From positions 136,460-190,193 of the forward strand of contig JAGRDS010000002.1 in assembly GCA_020446945.1 (NCBI GenBank): a stretch of DNA of 53,734 nt, read 5' to 3'. How positions within the stretch are numbered: the stretch's first letter is position 1; each line of letters starts with the position of its first letter. A program made the translations under genes and the position numbers. A model generated the notes under the pieces. It ran no database searches. It was not told the origin of the DNA and saw nothing but the letters and a program-made list of their open reading frames with translations. The DNA comes from Parvularculaceae bacterium (GTDB taxonomy: Bacteria > Pseudomonadota > Alphaproteobacteria > Caulobacterales > Parvularculaceae). This document shows positions 1 through 8,822 of this stretch, piece after piece.

Positions 1-2385
1 TTCGAGATGCTCGGCAATTTCTCGTTCGGCGATTATTTCAAGGACGAGGCGATCGACGCGGCATGGACGCTGGTGACGAAGGAATTCGGCCTTAATGCCG
101 AAAAGCTGACAGTCACTGTCTACCACACGGATGACGAGGCGGCCGCACTCTGGAAAAAGATCGCCGGACTTCCCGACTCGCGGATCATCCGCATACCAAC
201 GAATGACAATTTCTGGGCGATGGGCGATACCGGGCCGTGCGGCCCTTGCTCCGAGATATTTTACGACCATGGCGAGCATATACCGGGCGGCCCGCCAGGC
301 ACGCCCGATGAGGATGGCGACCGCTTCATCGAAATATGGAACCTCGTTTTCATGCAGTTCGATCGAAGCGCCGACGGCGAAATGATCTCATTGCCGAAGC
401 CGTCGATCGATACCGGCATGGGGCTGGAGCGCATCGCCGCCGTTCTTCAGGGGGTTCACGACAATTACGACACGGACCTTTTCAGGAAACTGATCGCCGC
501 CAGCGTCGATTTGACCGGACGCCCGGCCGAGGGCGAAGACGCTCCGGCCCATCGCGTGATCGCCGATCATTTGCGCGCGTCGTGTTTTCTCATCGCCGAC
601 GGCGTCACCCCGTCGAACGAGGGGCGCGGCTACGTCCTGCGGCGCATTATGCGCCGCGCGATGCGTTACGCCCATGCGCTCGGCGCGCGCGAGCCGTTGA
701 TGACGCGCCTCGCGCCGGTGCTGGAATCGGAAATGGGAGCGGCGTATGAAGAGTTGCATCGCGCATCGGCGCTCATTCGCGAAACCCTGCGCGCGGAAGA
801 GGAGAAATTCCGCTCGCTCCTTGATCGCGGCGTGAAGCTGCTCGACGAGGAAATCGCCAAACTCGGCGGATCGAAATCACTCGCCGGCGCAACGGCGTTC
901 AAACTCTACGACACATACGGTTTTCCTCTCGACCTGACGCAGGACGCGCTGCGCCGCAGGGGGCTGGGCGTCGATGTCGAAGGTTTCGACGCGGCGATGA
1001 AGGCGCAAAAAGCCGCGGCCCGCGCGGCGTGGGCCGGTTCAGGCGATGCGGTGAATGAATCGCTCTGGTTTGATTTGAAAGACAGCATCGGCGCGACCGA
1101 ATTTCTCGGTTATGTCCATGAAACAGCGGAAGGCGTGATTGAGGCGATCGTCAAGGACGGCGCGAAGGTCGATACGGCGAAAACAGGCGATACGGTCGAG
1201 ATCATCGTCAATCAAACGCCGTTCTACGCCGAATCCGGCGGACAGATCGGCGATGCGGGGCGCATCGTTTCCAACAGCGGCGCCGTCGTTGAAATTCTCG
1301 ATGTCAGGAAACACGCCGGCGCCCTGTCCGGTCATGTCGGGCGCGTCGTCGAAGGCGCGATAAAAATCGGCGATGCAGTTCGCCTGTCGATCGATGCGCC
1401 GCGCCGCTTGCGCGTGCGCGCCAATCATTCGGCCACGCATTTGCTTCACAAGGCGCTGAGAGACGTTCTCGGCGATCACGTCGCCCAGAAAGGCTCGCTT
1501 GTCGCGCCTGATCGGCTGCGTTTCGACTTTTCGCATATGAAATCGGTGAGCGCGGCGGAAATCGCGGAGATTGAAAAGCGCGTCAATGCGGTCATTCGCC
1601 AGAATGATGAGGTGACGACGCGGCTCATGCCTTACGACGATGCGGTCGCATCGGGCGCGATTGCGCTGTTCGGCGAGAAATACGATGAGGACGTTCGCGT
1701 TCTGTCGATGGGTCGTGACGGCGAACGGCCCTATTCGGTCGAACTTTGCGGCGGCACCCATGTGCGCCGTCTCGGCGATATTGCGATTTTCAAAATCGTG
1801 TCGGAAAGCGCAGTCGCCGCAGGCGTGCGCCGGATCGAGGCGCTGACCGGTGAGGCGGCGCGGCTTTACCTCGAAGAGCAGAGCGCGATTGCGCGCGCCG
1901 CCGCCGATCTCGTGAAAGCGCCGGTCGCCGAACTCGCCGTGCGTGTCGAGGCGCTGGCGCAGGAGCGAAAAAAGCTTGAACGCGAACTCGCCGAGGCGAA
2001 AAAGAAGCTCGCGCTCGGCGCAGGCGCTTCCGGCGCGCCGGCCGATGAAGTCGCCGACATCAAGGGCGTGAAATTTCTCGGCAAGGTAATCGAGGATGTT
2101 CCCGCGCGCGATCTGCGCGGACTTGTCGACCAGGCCAAGCAAAAACTCGGTTCGGGCGTCGCCGCGTTCGTCAGCGTATCGGACGGCAAAGCCGCGCTGA
2201 CCGTCGGCGTCACGGACGATCTGAAAGACCGGCTGTCGGCCGTAGATCTTGTGCGCGCCGGCGCGAAAGCGATCGGCGGGCAGGGCGGCGGCGGGCGCCC
2301 CGACATGGCGCAGGCGGGCGGTCCCGATGGCGCAAAGGCGAACGAGGCGGTAGCGGCGATCGGGGCGGCGATCGCGGCCGCATGA
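1..2385 (+). CDS. alaS: Alanyl-tRNA synthetase, 5' end cut by window
   Basis: Charges tRNA-Ala with alanine in the cytoplasm and edits mischarged Ser/Gly-tRNA. The reading frame is already open at base 1 (F-E before [12 protein letters not shown], a class II synthetase motif inside the catalytic domain), so roughly the first 85 residues lie outside the window. The editing domain is visible from the NHSATHLLH motif (zinc-type HxxxH, near base 1430) and the later CGGTH motif (near 1750). The C-terminal third has a charged coiled-coil stretch ([14 protein letters not shown]) and ends in the glycine-rich C-Ala domain ([16 protein letters not shown]). The stop overlaps the next gene as ATGA, implying translational coupling. 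In related alphaproteobacteria recA often precedes alaS; that cannot be seen here. Identification is certain. Confidence 0.98.
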   Translation, partial: FEMLGNFSFGDYFKDEAIDAAWTLVTKEFGLNAEKLTVTVYHTDDEAAALWKKIAGLPDSRIIRIPTNDNFWAMGDTGPCGPCSEIFYDHGEHIPGGPPGTPDEDGDRFIEIWNLVFMQFDRSADGEMISLPKPSIDTGMGLERIAAVLQGVHDNYDTDLFRKLIAASVDLTGRPAEGEDAPAHRVIADHLRASCFLIADGVTPSNEGRGYVLRRIMRRAMRYAHALGAREPLMTRLAPVLESEMGAAYEELHRASALIRETLRAEEEKFRSLLDRGVKLLDEEIAKLGGSKSLAGATAFKLYDTYGFPLDLTQDALRRRGLGVDVEGFDAAMKAQKAAARAAWAGSGDAVNESLWFDLKDSIGATEFLGYVHETAEGVIEAIVKDGAKVDTAKTGDTVEIIVNQTPFYAESGGQIGDAGRIVSNSGAVVEILDVRKHAGALSGHVGRVVEGAIKIGDAVRLSIDAPRRLRVRANHSATHLLHKALRDVLGDHVAQKGSLVAPDRLRFDFSHMKSVSAAEIAEIEKRVNAVIRQNDEVTTRLMPYDDAVASGAIALFGEKYDEDVRVLSMGRDGERPYSVELCGGTHVRRLGDIAIFKIVSESAVAAGVRRIEALTGEAARLYLEEQSAIARAAADLVKAPVAELAVRVEALAQERKKLERELAEAKKKLALGAGASGAPADEVADIKGVKFLGKVIEDVPARDLRGLVDQAKQKLGSGVAAFVSVSDGKAALTVGVTDDLKDRLSAVDLVRAGAKAIGGQGGGGRPDMAQAGGPDGAKANEAVAAIGAAIAAA

Positions 2386-2762
2386 GCGATCCGGTGAAGG
2401 GACGAACGCGGCGCATAGTTTTTCGATCGCTCGGGCTTTTTCTGACTGCGATCGGCGCCGCCGGCGTTTTCCTGCCGCTATTGCCGGGCGTTCCCTTTCT
2501 CATTCTCGCCGCGGCCTGTTTCGCGCGCTCCTCGCCGCGCCTTGAAACCTGGCTGCTCGATCACCCGCTCCTTGGCCCCGGCGTTCGCAGATGGCGCGAT
2601 CGCGGTGCGATCACCCTGAGATCGAAGCTGATCGCCCTGTCCATGATGGCGGCGTCCGCGCTACTGGTTACGCAAACGGCCGCGCCCGGCTGGGCGAAGA
2701 TATTCACTTTCGCGATGATGGGCGCCGGCGCGCTTTTTGTTGCGACCCGGCCGGGCGATTAG
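2382..2762 (+). CDS. DUF454 (YbaN family) inner-membrane protein
   Basis: A 126-residue protein of the DUF454/YbaN family, whose function is unknown. It has the family layout: a short basic N-terminus, a hydrophobic hairpin with the characteristic [23 protein letters not shown] region (residues about 31-54), a soluble loop with [18 protein letters not shown], and two further membrane segments at the C-terminus. Its ATG overlaps the stop of alaS by four bases, so it is probably co-transcribed and translationally coupled. It ends 15 bp before the end of the convergent beta-lactamase gene and no terminator is visible between them. Confidence 0.85.
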   Translation: MSDPVKGRTRRIVFRSLGLFLTAIGAAGVFLPLLPGVPFLILAAACFARSSPRLETWLLDHPLLGPGVRRWRDRGAITLRSKLIALSMMAASALLVTQTAAPGWAKIFTFAMMGAGALFVATRPGD

Positions 2763-2777
2763 ACGCGCGGCGACAGT

Positions 2778-3659
2778 TCAGGCGAAAACCGAAGCGATAT
2801 GTGCGGCGATTTCAGCGTGCGCGGCGTTTGCTTCAGCCGCGCCCGAACCTGGCGCATTGACGTAGCAGGCGATGAAAATCGGCTTGCGCCCATTTGGAAC
2901 GGCGAATGCGACATCATTGAAGGCGCCGTTCCCGCTCGTGCCTGTCTTGTCGCCGGCGATCCACGCGCCCGGCAATCCAGCGCGCAGGCGCGCCGCGCCG
3001 GTCTGCGACGCGATCATCCATTTCGCGAGGCGTTCTTTCGCGTGTTCCGTCAACACGTCCTGCATGAAAAAAATATCGAAAAGCCTGACCATCGCATTGG
3101 GCGTCGTCGTGTCGCGCGGATCGCTCGGCGCATTCTCGTTCAACGCGGTTTCCCAGCGATCGAGCCGGGTCGTGCCATCGCCGAGCCCGCGCAATTGCGT
3201 CGTGAACCCTTGAGGCCCGCCGACTAGCTTCAACAGCAAATTGGCCGCGGCGTTATCGCTAAGCCCGGTCGCGGCCTCGCAAAGTTCTTCAATCGTCATC
3301 GCACCGGAAGCGACGCGCGTTTCGAGAACAGGCGCATAGGAAACAAGATCTTCGCGGCTGATCGCGATGGACGCCGAAAGCGAGAGCGACCCTTTGTCCG
3401 CCTCGCGCAGGACAAGCGCCGCGAGCGCCCATTTGAAGGTCGAGCACATGGCGAAACGTTCATCCGCACGGTGAACGATCCGCCGCCCGCTCGACAGATC
3501 GAGCGCGGCGGCGCCGATACGCCCGCCAAGGCGCGCTTCAATATCGGCAATATCCGCGTCGGCGCGCGCAGAGGTTGCGCAGCCCGCGAGGGCCGCGCCG
3601 GCCGCGCCGATCAGAAAGGTGCGCCGCGAGGGTTCGGAGGAGATCATAGCGTTTGACAT
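2778..3659 (-). CDS. Class A beta-lactamase, Tat-exported putative lipoprotein
   Basis: Serine beta-lactamase that hydrolyses beta-lactams in the periplasm. All class A motifs are present: nucleophile S73 in CSTFK, S134-D135-N136 (SDN), E170 and N174 in WETALN (the Ambler E166/N170 pair) and K238-T-G. The residue before the nucleophile is Cys (Ambler 69), but the position matching Ambler 238 is Ser (KTGTS), so the C69-C238 disulfide typical of KPC/SME-type carbapenemases cannot form. The N-terminus carries SRRTFLI followed by a hydrophobic stretch and LAGC, that is, a twin-arginine signal ending in a lipobox; membrane anchoring is inferred. 293 residues, normal for the class. No linked regulator (ampR, blaI) is seen, so expression is probably constitutive or low. 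Substrate range cannot be predicted. Confidence 0.93.
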   Translation of the reverse strand: MSNAMISSEPSRRTFLIGAAGAALAGCATSARADADIADIEARLGGRIGAAALDLSSGRRIVHRADERFAMCSTFKWALAALVLREADKGSLSLSASIAISREDLVSYAPVLETRVASGAMTIEELCEAATGLSDNAAANLLLKLVGGPQGFTTQLRGLGDGTTRLDRWETALNENAPSDPRDTTTPNAMVRLFDIFFMQDVLTEHAKERLAKWMIASQTGAARLRAGLPGAWIAGDKTGTSGNGAFNDVAFAVPNGRKPIFIACYVNAPGSGAAEANAAHAEIAAHIASVFA

Positions 3660-3706
3660 GGAAGAATCTGTTCGTCGTCCGGCTTAGCCTTGTAAACCCT
3701 CAATCG

Positions 3707-3734
3707 AAAAAAAGGCGCCGTGAGGCGCCTTTTT
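3707..3734 (-). terminator. Bidirectional intrinsic terminator downstream of the GIN-domain gene
   Basis: A perfect hairpin GGCGCC-GTGA-GGCGCC (3714-3729) is flanked by seven A on the left and five T on the right, so it reads as a rho-independent terminator on both strands. It lies 34 bp past the stop of the minus-strand DUF2807 gene, which it most likely ends, and it insulates the beta-lactamase gene that starts at 3659. Confidence 0.85.
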
Positions 3735-3767
3735 CCTGACGAAGCAGCGGACCGCTCGCCGATATCG

Positions 3768-4406
3768 TCACCTGACCGATACGCTGCCGCCGGATGAGGT
3801 GTCTTTGCTGACATTCGCCGGCTTGCCGTAAACGTCGATGCTTCCGCCGGACGATGCATCGCCCGAAATTCGCTCGGAAGCGAATATGTCGGCGCTGCCG
3901 CCTGAGGAGGCGTCCGCGTCGGCGGTTCGGCATTCAAGACCGCGCGCATCGATGGAGCCGCCGGAGGATACATCCACATCGAGCGCGTCGCAGCGCCCGA
4001 CGGCTTCAAGGCTGCCGCCCGAGGACGCGCCGATCTCGAAACTGCTCGCGTCGATATTGTTCGCCTCGATTGACGCGCCTGACGATACGTCAAGGCCGGA
4101 TAAAGCCGGGAGCCTCACATTGACGACGACGCGGACGCCGCGTCCCCAGCCCATCGTTCCGCGCCGGCGCCCGATCTGAAGCTCATCGCCCACGACGTCG
4201 ATGCGAAGCCGGTCAAGTCCCTCGCTCGAACTTTCCGCGACAACGGAATAATCACCGCCGACCTCGACGTTTACGCTCGTTCCGGCCGCAGCCGAAACGT
4301 GAGTGAACCCGGCCAGATCATATGATTTCGTTTCAGCGAAAGCCGGCGTCGCAAGACCAGCCGCTACGGCTGCGGAAATTGCTGTCGTGATTAGAAGTCT
4401 TTTCAT
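3768..4406 (-). CDS. Exported GIN-domain (DUF2807) beta-helix protein
   Basis: A 212-residue secreted protein with a clear Sec signal peptide (MKRLLITTAISAAVAAGLATPAFA, cleavage after AFA). The mature part matches the GIN-domain family (DUF2807, putative auto-transporter adhesin head), whose exact role is unknown. The C-terminal half has six copies of SSG[G/A]S about 17-21 residues apart, each followed by a hydrophobic residue and an acidic or polar turn, as expected for stacked rungs of a short beta-solenoid. Only one cysteine pair (GRC, LEC) interrupts the repeats. It appears to be a single-gene unit: an intrinsic terminator follows it and 160 bp separate it from the cupin gene upstream. 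Function not assigned. Confidence 0.8.
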   Translation of the reverse strand: MKRLLITTAISAAVAAGLATPAFAETKSYDLAGFTHVSAAAGTSVNVEVGGDYSVVAESSSEGLDRLRIDVVGDELQIGRRRGTMGWGRGVRVVVNVRLPALSGLDVSSGASIEANNIDASSFEIGASSGGSLEAVGRCDALDVDVSSGGSIDARGLECRTADADASSGGSADIFASERISGDASSGGSIDVYGKPANVSKDTSSGGSVSVR

Positions 4407-4565
4407 GGATGCGCCCTTTCCATTTGATTTTTGATGCGCCGAATTTGTCTGACTGCGCGCAAACGGGCAAGCGCGCTTGCGGCGGAACGTGCGGTGAATG
4501 CGGCGGGCGAATTGGGCTTTGGCGCGCTTCGGAAACCGTCGGCGGCGAGCCGCCCTGCAGGCGCG

Positions 4566-4883
4566 TTAAACCGATCCTTTGCGCTCAACTACGAGTATCC
4601 GGGCCTCTCCGATCGGCTCGGCGACATGTTCATCGCCGATATCGGCGACAAAGATGTCTCCGGCTGAAAGGCGCGCGACATGTTCCTCGCCGCAATGTCG
4701 ATATCTCATATCGACCTCGCCCGCGATAACGGCGAACACCTCCGCGCCGTCATTTATATGCCAGCGATAGGGTTCGTCCGTCCAGTGAATACGAACGCTT
4801 GCGCCGTCAATGTCCGCGACGTCAAGCGCTCCCCATGCCTTATCGGCCCTGAACGTCGCAACGTCTTTCAGGATGCGCGCCAC
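4566..4883 (-). CDS. Small single-domain cupin protein
   Basis: A 105-residue cupin (beta-barrel fold). Metal-binding residues of the two cupin motifs can be traced: H and E in WHINDGAEVFAVIAGEVDM (about residues 41-59) and H in the second motif (GDIFVADIGDEHVAEP, about residues 75-91). Similar stand-alone cupins are usually sensors or small enzymes of unknown substrate. It starts with GTG, whose G is the last base of the icd stop codon (TAGTG), so it is co-transcribed and probably coupled to icd. No substrate can be assigned; a link to the TCA cycle is suggested only by position. Confidence 0.75.
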   Translation of the reverse strand: MARILKDVATFRADKAWGALDVADIDGASVRIHWTDEPYRWHINDGAEVFAVIAGEVDMRYRHCGEEHVARLSAGDIFVADIGDEHVAEPIGEARILVVERKGSV

Positions 4884-6094
4884 TACGCCATCGCGGCTTT
4901 GAAGTTCTCATCGATCTTGTCGAGGAAACCGGTCGTCGTTTGCCATTTTTGCTCCGCGCCGATGAGCAATGCGAGATCCTTGGTCATGTGACCCTGTTCG
5001 ACGGTTTTGATGATGGTTCTTTCAAGCGTCTGCGCGAACTGGATAAGCGCGTCATTGCCGTCGAGTTTGCCGCGATGGGCGAGGCCGCGCGTCCAGGCGA
5101 ATATCGAGGCGATCGGATTGGTCGAGGTTTCCTCGCCCCGCTGGTGCTGTCGATAGTGGCGCGTCACCGTGCCATGCGCGGCTTCCGCCTCCATCGTCTT
5201 GCCGTCCGGCGTCAACAGGACGGAGGTCATCAGGCCAAGCGAGCCGAAACCCTGCGCGACGGTGTCGGACTGAACGTCGCCGTCGTAGTTCTTGCACGCC
5301 CAGACATAGCCGCCGGACCATTTCAGGCATGATGCGACCATGTCGTCGATCAGGCGATGTTCATACGTTCCCTTGAACGCGGCGAATTTGTCCCTGAATT
5401 CCGTTTCCCAGATCTCCTGGAATATATCCTTAAAGCGGCCGTCGTATTTTTTGAGGATCGTATTCTTCGTCGACAGATAGACCGGATATTTGCGATTGAG
5501 CCCGTAATTGAAACAGGCGCGCGCGAAATCGCGGATTGAAGAGTCGAGATTATACATCCCCATATAAATGCCGGCGGAGGGGGCCTCGAAAACGTCCTTT
5601 TCGATCGTTTCGCCGTTTTCGCCTTCCCATTTGATCGACAGCTTGCCCTTCCCGGGGAAAAGCATGTCGGTCGCGCGATACTGATCGCCGAATGCGTGGC
5701 GGCCTATAATGATCGGCTGGGTCCAGCCGGGAACGAGGCGCGGCACGTTCTGGATAATGATCGGTTCGCGAAAGACGACGCCGCCGAGAATGTTGCGGAT
5801 CGTGCCGTTCGGCGACCGCCACATCTCTTTCAGCTTGAATTCCTCAACGCGCGCTTCGTCCGGCGTGATCGTCGCGCATTTGACGGCGACGCCGTAACGT
5901 TTCGTCGCCTCGGCCGCCTCGATGGTGATCTGGTCGTCCGTCCGGTCGCGTTCTTCAATGCCGAGATCGAAATATTTCAGGTCGATATCGAGATAAGGGT
6001 GGATGAACTTGTCCTTGATCATCTTCCAGATGATCCGGGTCATCTCATCGCCATCCATCTCGACGACCGGGTTATCGACCTTGATTTTTTTCAT
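4883..6094 (-). CDS. icd: NADP-dependent isocitrate dehydrogenase, type II
   Basis: Oxidative decarboxylation of isocitrate to 2-oxoglutarate with NADP in the TCA cycle. The 403-residue protein is of the homodimeric, eukaryote-like subfamily typical of Alphaproteobacteria rather than the E. coli type: it starts [20 protein letters not shown], and has the substrate loop [13 protein letters not shown], the clasp region and [22 protein letters not shown] with the metal-binding aspartates. [11 protein letters not shown] (about residues 305-315) is the cofactor-binding segment. Divergent from trmJ with 170 bp between; the cupin gene follows directly. Length and motifs are complete. Confidence 0.98.
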   Translation of the reverse strand: MKKIKVDNPVVEMDGDEMTRIIWKMIKDKFIHPYLDIDLKYFDLGIEERDRTDDQITIEAAEATKRYGVAVKCATITPDEARVEEFKLKEMWRSPNGTIRNILGGVVFREPIIIQNVPRLVPGWTQPIIIGRHAFGDQYRATDMLFPGKGKLSIKWEGENGETIEKDVFEAPSAGIYMGMYNLDSSIRDFARACFNYGLNRKYPVYLSTKNTILKKYDGRFKDIFQEIWETEFRDKFAAFKGTYEHRLIDDMVASCLKWSGGYVWACKNYDGDVQSDTVAQGFGSLGLMTSVLLTPDGKTMEAEAAHGTVTRHYRQHQRGEETSTNPIASIFAWTRGLAHRGKLDGNDALIQFAQTLERTIIKTVEQGHMTKDLALLIGAEQKWQTTTGFLDKIDENFKAAMA

Positions 6095-6150
6095 GAACTC
6101 TTTCCTCAGGCGGTTATCCGGGCGGCGCCGTCGCGCCCCGCGCGGCGTGG

Positions 6151-6178
6151 CCTATAGCATTCCGGGCCGTTGGCGCAA
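6151..6178 (-). promoter_or_regulatory. Possible icd promoter
   Basis: On the minus strand a TATAGG (-10-like, 6156-6151) is preceded at 16 bp by TTGCGC (-35-like, 6178-6173). This would start transcription about 50 bp upstream of icd. The -10 match is good for its first four bases, the -35 only for its first three, so this is a tentative call. Confidence 0.3.
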
Positions 6179-6264
6179 AGATTGGCCCGCCGAGGCCGGT
6201 AAAGACTTGCGCAAACGCGCCCTGGCGGGGCATTGAGCGCCCATCGCCGCAAACTTCGGGAATC

Positions 6265-7062
6265 ATGCCGAAAGCCGACAAGTCAGCGAAATTGAGAAAA
6301 GCGCGCGCCTCAGCGGCTTTTGCGCCTGCTCCCGCGGTCGTGATGATCGAGCCGCAAATGGGGGAAAATATCGGCGCCGCTGCGCGCGCGATGATGAATT
6401 TCGGCCTTTGCGAGCTTGTCGTCGTCAATCCGCGCGACGGCTGGCCCAATGAACGCGCCGAGGCGATGGCGTCGGGCGCGGCGGTCATACTTGAAAACGC
6501 GCGCCTCGCCGCAGACAGCAAGAGCGGGCTCGGCGGTTTCAGCTTCGCGCTGGCGATGACTGCGCGCCCGCGCGAATCGCTGCTGCCGGTGATGACGCCG
6601 CGCGAGGCGGCGCAGGCGTTCAAAACGCGCATCGATCGCGGTGAGAAATGCGCGATCATTCTCGGCCCCGAACGCGCCGGGCTTTCCAATGACGACGTCA
6701 ATCGCGCGGACGGCGTCGTCTCAATTCCCGTCAATCCCGCTTTCGCCTCGCTCAATGTCGCGCAGGCGCTTGTCGTCATGGCCTATGAATGGGCGGTTGC
6801 GGCGGGCCTTTCCTCGCCGCCGTCCGATCTCGATCTCGCTCCGCAGGCGTCGAAAGGACAGTTTGAAGGCTTCATCGGCCAGTTGTTCGACGCGCTCGGC
6901 GAGGCTGAGTATTTCTATCCGCCGGAAAAGCGCGACGCGATGCAAAGAAAGATCAAAACAGCTTTTGTCCGCGCCGGTTTGACGGAGGGCGAAGTGCGCA
7001 CGCTGCGCGGCGTGGTGAAGGCGCTGGGCCGGCGCGGCGGGAATTCCGACGATAATCGCTGA
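6265..7062 (+). CDS. trmJ: tRNA (cytidine/uridine-2'-O-)-methyltransferase TrmJ
   Basis: SpoU-class (SPOUT, knotted) RNA methyltransferase; TrmJ methylates the 2'-OH of position 32 in the tRNA anticodon loop with SAM. Family signatures: the N-terminal EPQMGENIGAAARAMMNFG motif (about residues 29-47), the middle IILGPERAGLSNDDV (about 130-144) and the C-terminal SLNVAQALVVMAYEW that builds the trefoil knot. The 265-residue length, with a C-terminal helical region, matches TrmJ better than TrmL or RlmB. An Ala/Lys-rich N-terminal tail (residues 1-25) precedes the fold. It is divergent from icd and followed at 65 bp by a lipoprotein amidohydrolase. Confidence 0.88.
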   Translation: MPKADKSAKLRKARASAAFAPAPAVVMIEPQMGENIGAAARAMMNFGLCELVVVNPRDGWPNERAEAMASGAAVILENARLAADSKSGLGGFSFALAMTARPRESLLPVMTPREAAQAFKTRIDRGEKCAIILGPERAGLSNDDVNRADGVVSIPVNPAFASLNVAQALVVMAYEWAVAAGLSSPPSDLDLAPQASKGQFEGFIGQLFDALGEAEYFYPPEKRDAMQRKIKTAFVRAGLTEGEVRTLRGVVKALGRRGGNSDDNR

Positions 7063-7127
7063 TCAAGGCGCCTGACCGCGCTGTCGAACCGGGTTAGGCT
7101 GCCCGGAACCGCCTCGGGAGGGTTTTG

Positions 7128-8822
7128 ATGAAACTCGGATTTTTCGCCGCGATCGCGGCTGTCGCGCTTGGCGCATGCGCGCAATCTGAAAATTATGACG
7201 TGATCATTCGCGGCGGCGTCGTCTATGACGGCACAGGCGCGCCGGGAATTGTCGCCGATATCGCAATCGACGGCGATCGCATCGCCGCCGTCGGCGATCT
7301 TGGCCGCGCGCACGCCGAAAAGGAAATCGACGCAGCGGGCAAGGCGGTCGCGCCCGGTTTCATCAACATGTTGTCATGGGCCGTTGACGATCTGGTCGCG
7401 GACGGGCGCAGTCTCGGCGACATCAGCCAGGGCGTGACGCTGGAAGTTTTCGGCGAAGGGTTTTCCTGGGGGCCGCTCACCGACGCCATGAAAGCCGACA
7501 TGGCCGCGCAACAGGGTGACATCAAATATGACATCGAATGGACGACGCTTGGCGAATATCTCGAATTTCTCGAACGCAAGGGCGTGTCGGCGAATGTCGC
7601 CTCTTTTGTCGGCGCGACGACGGCGCGCATTCATGAAATCGGCTACGATAATCGACCGGCGAGCGAGGAAGAACTTGCGAGCATGCAAGAGCTTGTCCGC
7701 AACGCGATGCGCGAAGGCGCAATGGGCGTCGGTTCATCGCTCATCTACGCGCCGGCGAATTTCGCCTCGACGCAGGAACTCAAAGCGCTCGTCGCCGCCG
7801 CCGCTGAATTCGACGGCATGTATATTTCGCATATCCGTTCGGAGGCCGGAAAATTCCTCGAAGCCGTCGACGAATTGATCGACATCGCGCGGGCGACCGG
7901 CGCGCCGGCCGAAATCTATCATTTCAAGGCGAGCGGCCGGCCGAACTGGGACAAGCTCGATCAGGCGATCGCACGGATCGAGGCGGCGCGAGAGGAAGGA
8001 CTTGCGATCACGACGGACATGTACGCCTATCCCGCAAGCTCGACCGGCCTTGACGCCGCGATGCCGCTTTGGGTGCAGGAGGGCGGAACCGAAGCCTGGA
8101 TCGAGAGATTGAAAGACCCGGAGACAAGGGCGCGGGTCGCCGAAGAGATGCGCGATCCCAATGTCGATTTCGAAAACCGGATTGAACATGCCGGCGGGGC
8201 GGACGGCGTGCTGCTAGTCGGTTTCAAGAACCCGGCCTTGCGCAAATATCAGGGCATGACACTCGGCGAGGTCGCGCGCGAACGCGGGACGCCGCCCGAA
8301 GAAACCGCAATCGATCTCGTCATAGAAGACGGCACGCGGGTTCAGGTCGTCTATTTCGTCATGTCGGAAGAAAACATTGCGAAAAAAATAAAACTGCCAT
8401 TCATGAGTTTCGGATCGGATGGCGGTTCGATGGCGCCCGAAGGCGTGTTTCTCAATCAAAGCACGCATCCGCGCGCCTATGGCAACTTCGCGCGCATATT
8501 CGCCAAATATGTCCGCGACGACAAAACGATTTCGATAGAAGACGCCGTGCGCCGGCTGACGCTTCTTCCGGCGACAAACCTCAAACTGAAAGATCGCGGC
8601 AAGCTCGCGGAGGGCTATTTCGCGGATATCGTCGTGTTCGATCCGGCGACAATCGCCGATAACGCGACGTTCGAAAATCCTCATCAGCTTTCGACCGGCG
8701 TCAGCGAGGTTTTCGTCAATGGCGCGCTGACGATTGAAAACGGCGAACACACGGGCGTCAAGGCGGGGCGCGTCGTGCGCGGTCCCGGCTGGACCGGGCG
8801 GACCGGCGCCGAGGGCCTATGA
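7128..8822 (+). CDS. Lipoprotein amidohydrolase, N-acyl-D-amino-acid deacylase family
   Basis: 564 residues. The N-terminus is a lipoprotein signal (lipobox L14-G-A-C17), so the protein is probably exported and anchored in an envelope membrane. The body is the amidohydrolase fold of D-aminoacylases: DVIIRGGVVYDGTG start, TTDMYAYPASSTG, GSDGG aspartate near the end of the barrel, and the C-terminal GKLAEGYFADIVVFDP strand. Unusually, the first metal motif HxH after PGFI is missing: residues 76-84 read PGFINMLSW. Other lipoproteins of this family share this variant, so it is not a random mutation, but the metal site must differ from true D-aminoacylase. ATG at 7128 was chosen over TTG at 7125 because of the AGGG upstream. 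The stop overlaps the next start (ATGA). Substrate unknown; a role in peptide or D-amino-acid salvage is inferred. Confidence 0.8.
   Translation: MKLGFFAAIAAVALGACAQSENYDVIIRGGVVYDGTGAPGIVADIAIDGDRIAAVGDLGRAHAEKEIDAAGKAVAPGFINMLSWAVDDLVADGRSLGDISQGVTLEVFGEGFSWGPLTDAMKADMAAQQGDIKYDIEWTTLGEYLEFLERKGVSANVASFVGATTARIHEIGYDNRPASEEELASMQELVRNAMREGAMGVGSSLIYAPANFASTQELKALVAAAAEFDGMYISHIRSEAGKFLEAVDELIDIARATGAPAEIYHFKASGRPNWDKLDQAIARIEAAREEGLAITTDMYAYPASSTGLDAAMPLWVQEGGTEAWIERLKDPETRARVAEEMRDPNVDFENRIEHAGGADGVLLVGFKNPALRKYQGMTLGEVARERGTPPEETAIDLVIEDGTRVQVVYFVMSEENIAKKIKLPFMSFGSDGGSMAPEGVFLNQSTHPRAYGNFARIFAKYVRDDKTISIEDAVRRLTLLPATNLKLKDRGKLAEGYFADIVVFDPATIADNATFENPHQLSTGVSEVFVNGALTIENGEHTGVKAGRVVRGPGWTGRTGAEGL

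Noticed and set aside
1039..2142. Long minus-strand open frame of 367 codons inside alaS
   Set aside because: It lies antisense to the editing and C-terminal domains of a certain gene; its product resembles no family and is Arg/His-rich, as expected for the shadow of a GC-rich gene.
4541..4554. Inverted repeat GGCGGCGAGCCGCC downstream of the cupin gene
   Set aside because: Two-base loop and no T-tract in either direction; in such a GC-rich genome a 6-bp GC repeat is expected by chance.
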